Assembly (NCBI GenBank): GCA_029884515.1
Contig: JAOUHR010000025.1
Span: forward strand, 1 to 12,692
Origin: Gemmatimonadota bacterium
GTDB taxonomy: Bacteria; Gemmatimonadota; Gemmatimonadetes; Gemmatimonadales; Gemmatimonadaceae
Length of the DNA stretch: 12,692 bases
Direction: 5' to 3'
Part shown: positions 11,725-12,692 of the stretch, piece after piece
Numbering within the stretch: position 1 is the first letter of the stretch
How the letters are laid out: each line of letters opens with the position of its first letter
Program-made: the position numbers and the translations under genes
The notes under the pieces: generated by a model
The model's database searches: none
What the model saw: the letters and a program-made list of their open reading frames with translations, nothing else
Told to the model about the DNA's origin: nothing

Positions 11725-12687
11725 ATGACGTCCTCAGCCGAACCCGCCATCCATCCCGTCCGCGTCGTCGCCAGGCGCACTGGTCTGACCCCAGACCTCC
11801 TGCGCGCGTGGGAGCGCCGCTACGGCGCCGTGCATCCCGCTCGCACGCCCGGAGGGCAGCGCCACTATACCGACTCCGATATCGAGCGCCTGCGGCTTCT
11901 GGAGCGCGCCACCGCCGGCGGACGACAGATCGGCCAGGTCGCCCAGCTCGCGAACGAGGAGCTGCAGGAGCTCGTAGCGGCGGACTCTCGTGCGAATCGG
12001 CAGGGTGACGTCGAGGATCCGGACGGTGCGACCATCTCCGTCTTCCTCACCGAGGCCCTCGCGGCGGTGGAACAGTTCGACGCGACGGCGCTCGAGCGCA
12101 CGCTCCGCACCGCGACACTCCGGCTCTCCGCCGACGACGTGCTCGACCGCGTCTTCGGTCCCCTGCTGCTCACGATCGGCGCGCGGTGGCACGCCGGGCA
12201 GTTGGCCCCCGCCAACGAGCACCTCGCCACGACCACGATCCGCCGAGTGCTCACGTGGATGACGGAGTCCCCACCCGTGGGCGCGGACGCGCCCGTCGTC
12301 GTCGTCGGGACCCCGGCCGCGCAGATGCACGACCTCGGCGCGATGCTCGCCGCCACCGCGGCGAGCGGCCAGGGCTGGCGCGTGGTGTACCTCGGGGCGA
12401 ACCTCCCCGCCGCCGAGTTCGCCCGCGCGGCGCGCATCGCCGACGCCTCGGTGGTTGCACTCTCGATCGTCTATCCGGTCGACGACCGGCAACTGCCGGA
12501 TGAACTGCGTGCCCTGCGCGTCGCGCTGCCGCGTGCCACGAAGCTCGTCGTGGGCGGCGCGGGGATCGCGTCCTACGAGGGCGTGCTCGACGAGATCGGG
12601 GCGCGGCGCGTGGAATCGCTCGCCGGCCTGCGCGCCCACCTGCGCGAGCTCGACCCGCGGCTCGCACCGGGCGACCCGACGCGCTGA
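11725..12687 (+). CDS. carH: CarH/LitR-type B12-dependent photoreceptor repressor (MerR family)
   Basis: A 320-residue transcription regulator. Residues 10-78 are a MerR-type winged helix (VRVVARRTGLTPDLLRAWER, then RYGAVHPARTPGGQRHYTDSD). Residues 104-185 form the helical cap and 188-305 the Rossmann-like cobalamin-binding domain. The cap has W155-x9-E165-H166 (WHAGQLAPANEH), the pattern of adenosylcobalamin light sensors of the CarH type. His156 directly after the Trp matches the histidine that captures cobalt after illumination in Thermus CarH. His202 in QMHDLG is the expected lower axial ligand, although the usual acidic residue two places before it is Gln200. YLGANLP (222-228) and VVGGAG (275-280) fit the nucleotide-tail site. 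Known relatives bind DNA as tetramers in the dark and release it in light. The start is ATG at 11725, just after a promoter/operator of its own. No carotenoid or photolyase gene is visible in the window. Confidence 0.9.
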   Translation: MTSSAEPAIHPVRVVARRTGLTPDLLRAWERRYGAVHPARTPGGQRHYTDSDIERLRLLERATAGGRQIGQVAQLANEELQELVAADSRANRQGDVEDPDGATISVFLTEALAAVEQFDATALERTLRTATLRLSADDVLDRVFGPLLLTIGARWHAGQLAPANEHLATTTIRRVLTWMTESPPVGADAPVVVVGTPAAQMHDLGAMLAATAASGQGWRVVYLGANLPAAEFARAARIADASVVALSIVYPVDDRQLPDELRALRVALPRATKLVVGGAGIASYEGVLDEIGARRVESLAGLRAHLRELDPRLAPGDPTR

Positions 12688-12692
12688 CGGCG

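Noticed and set aside
1..12692. CRISPR arrays, tRNA or rRNA genes, transposases, toxin-antitoxin or phage-defence genes.
   Set aside because: I looked for repeat-spacer patterns, cloverleaf-like ends and mobile or defence protein motifs and saw none.

Overview
The window is very GC-rich. Coding frames have strong GC bias at the third codon position, which leaves long spurious open frames on the opposite strands. Several secreted proteins have signal peptides ending in an A-Q-A-type site. GTG starts are common and many starts lack a Shine-Dalgarno (SD) sequence. Together with the gene mix (DUF2911, FAS1, a CarH-type regulator, a YtxH/YihY/coiled-coil lipoprotein cluster), this suggests a high-GC, probably aerobic free-living Gram-negative bacterium. 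Gemmatimonadota is my best guess; this is an impression and was not tested. I see no RNA gene, insertion sequence, integrase or CRISPR array, and no gene-free stretch longer than about 200 bp.

Layout. (1) Positions 1-494 (+) hold the 3' end of a transaldolase, converging on a run of minus-strand genes. (2) Positions 7205 down to 523 (-) hold two blocks read right to left. The first is central metabolism: a second, complete transaldolase, then pyruvate kinase, then a PhnP-like metallo-beta-lactamase-fold hydrolase whose start overlaps the pyk stop by 4 bp. After a 194-bp spacer comes an envelope block: coiled-coil lipoprotein, YtxH-like protein, YihY/BrkB membrane protein and low-specificity L-threonine aldolase, packed with gaps of 10 and 26 bp and a 4-bp overlap. 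(3) Positions 7311-10290 look like a multistep phosphorelay: a hybrid histidine kinase with a C-terminal receiver (+), a small Hpt phosphotransfer protein (-) and a single-domain response regulator (+). (4) Positions 10352-11526 (-) encode two small secreted proteins, DUF2911 and a fasciclin (FAS1) domain protein. (5) Positions 11725-12687 (+) encode a MerR/cobalamin-binding regulator of the CarH/LitR photoreceptor type.

The most interesting part is the 198-bp AT-rich region between the FAS1 gene and the CarH-like gene. It holds two divergent sigma70-type promoters. The CarH-side promoter (TGGACA, 17 bp, TATCAT) appears to give a leaderless mRNA. Its -35 element starts a perfect 23-bp inverted repeat, which abuts a perfect 12-bp palindrome containing the -10. 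Further TGGAC half-sites lie nearby, one exactly 21 bp upstream in direct orientation. The simple model is a vitamin B12-dependent, light-relieved repressor that controls itself and possibly the divergent FAS1 gene. Motif calls are read directly from the sequence; functions are inferred from family knowledge, and no database search was made.
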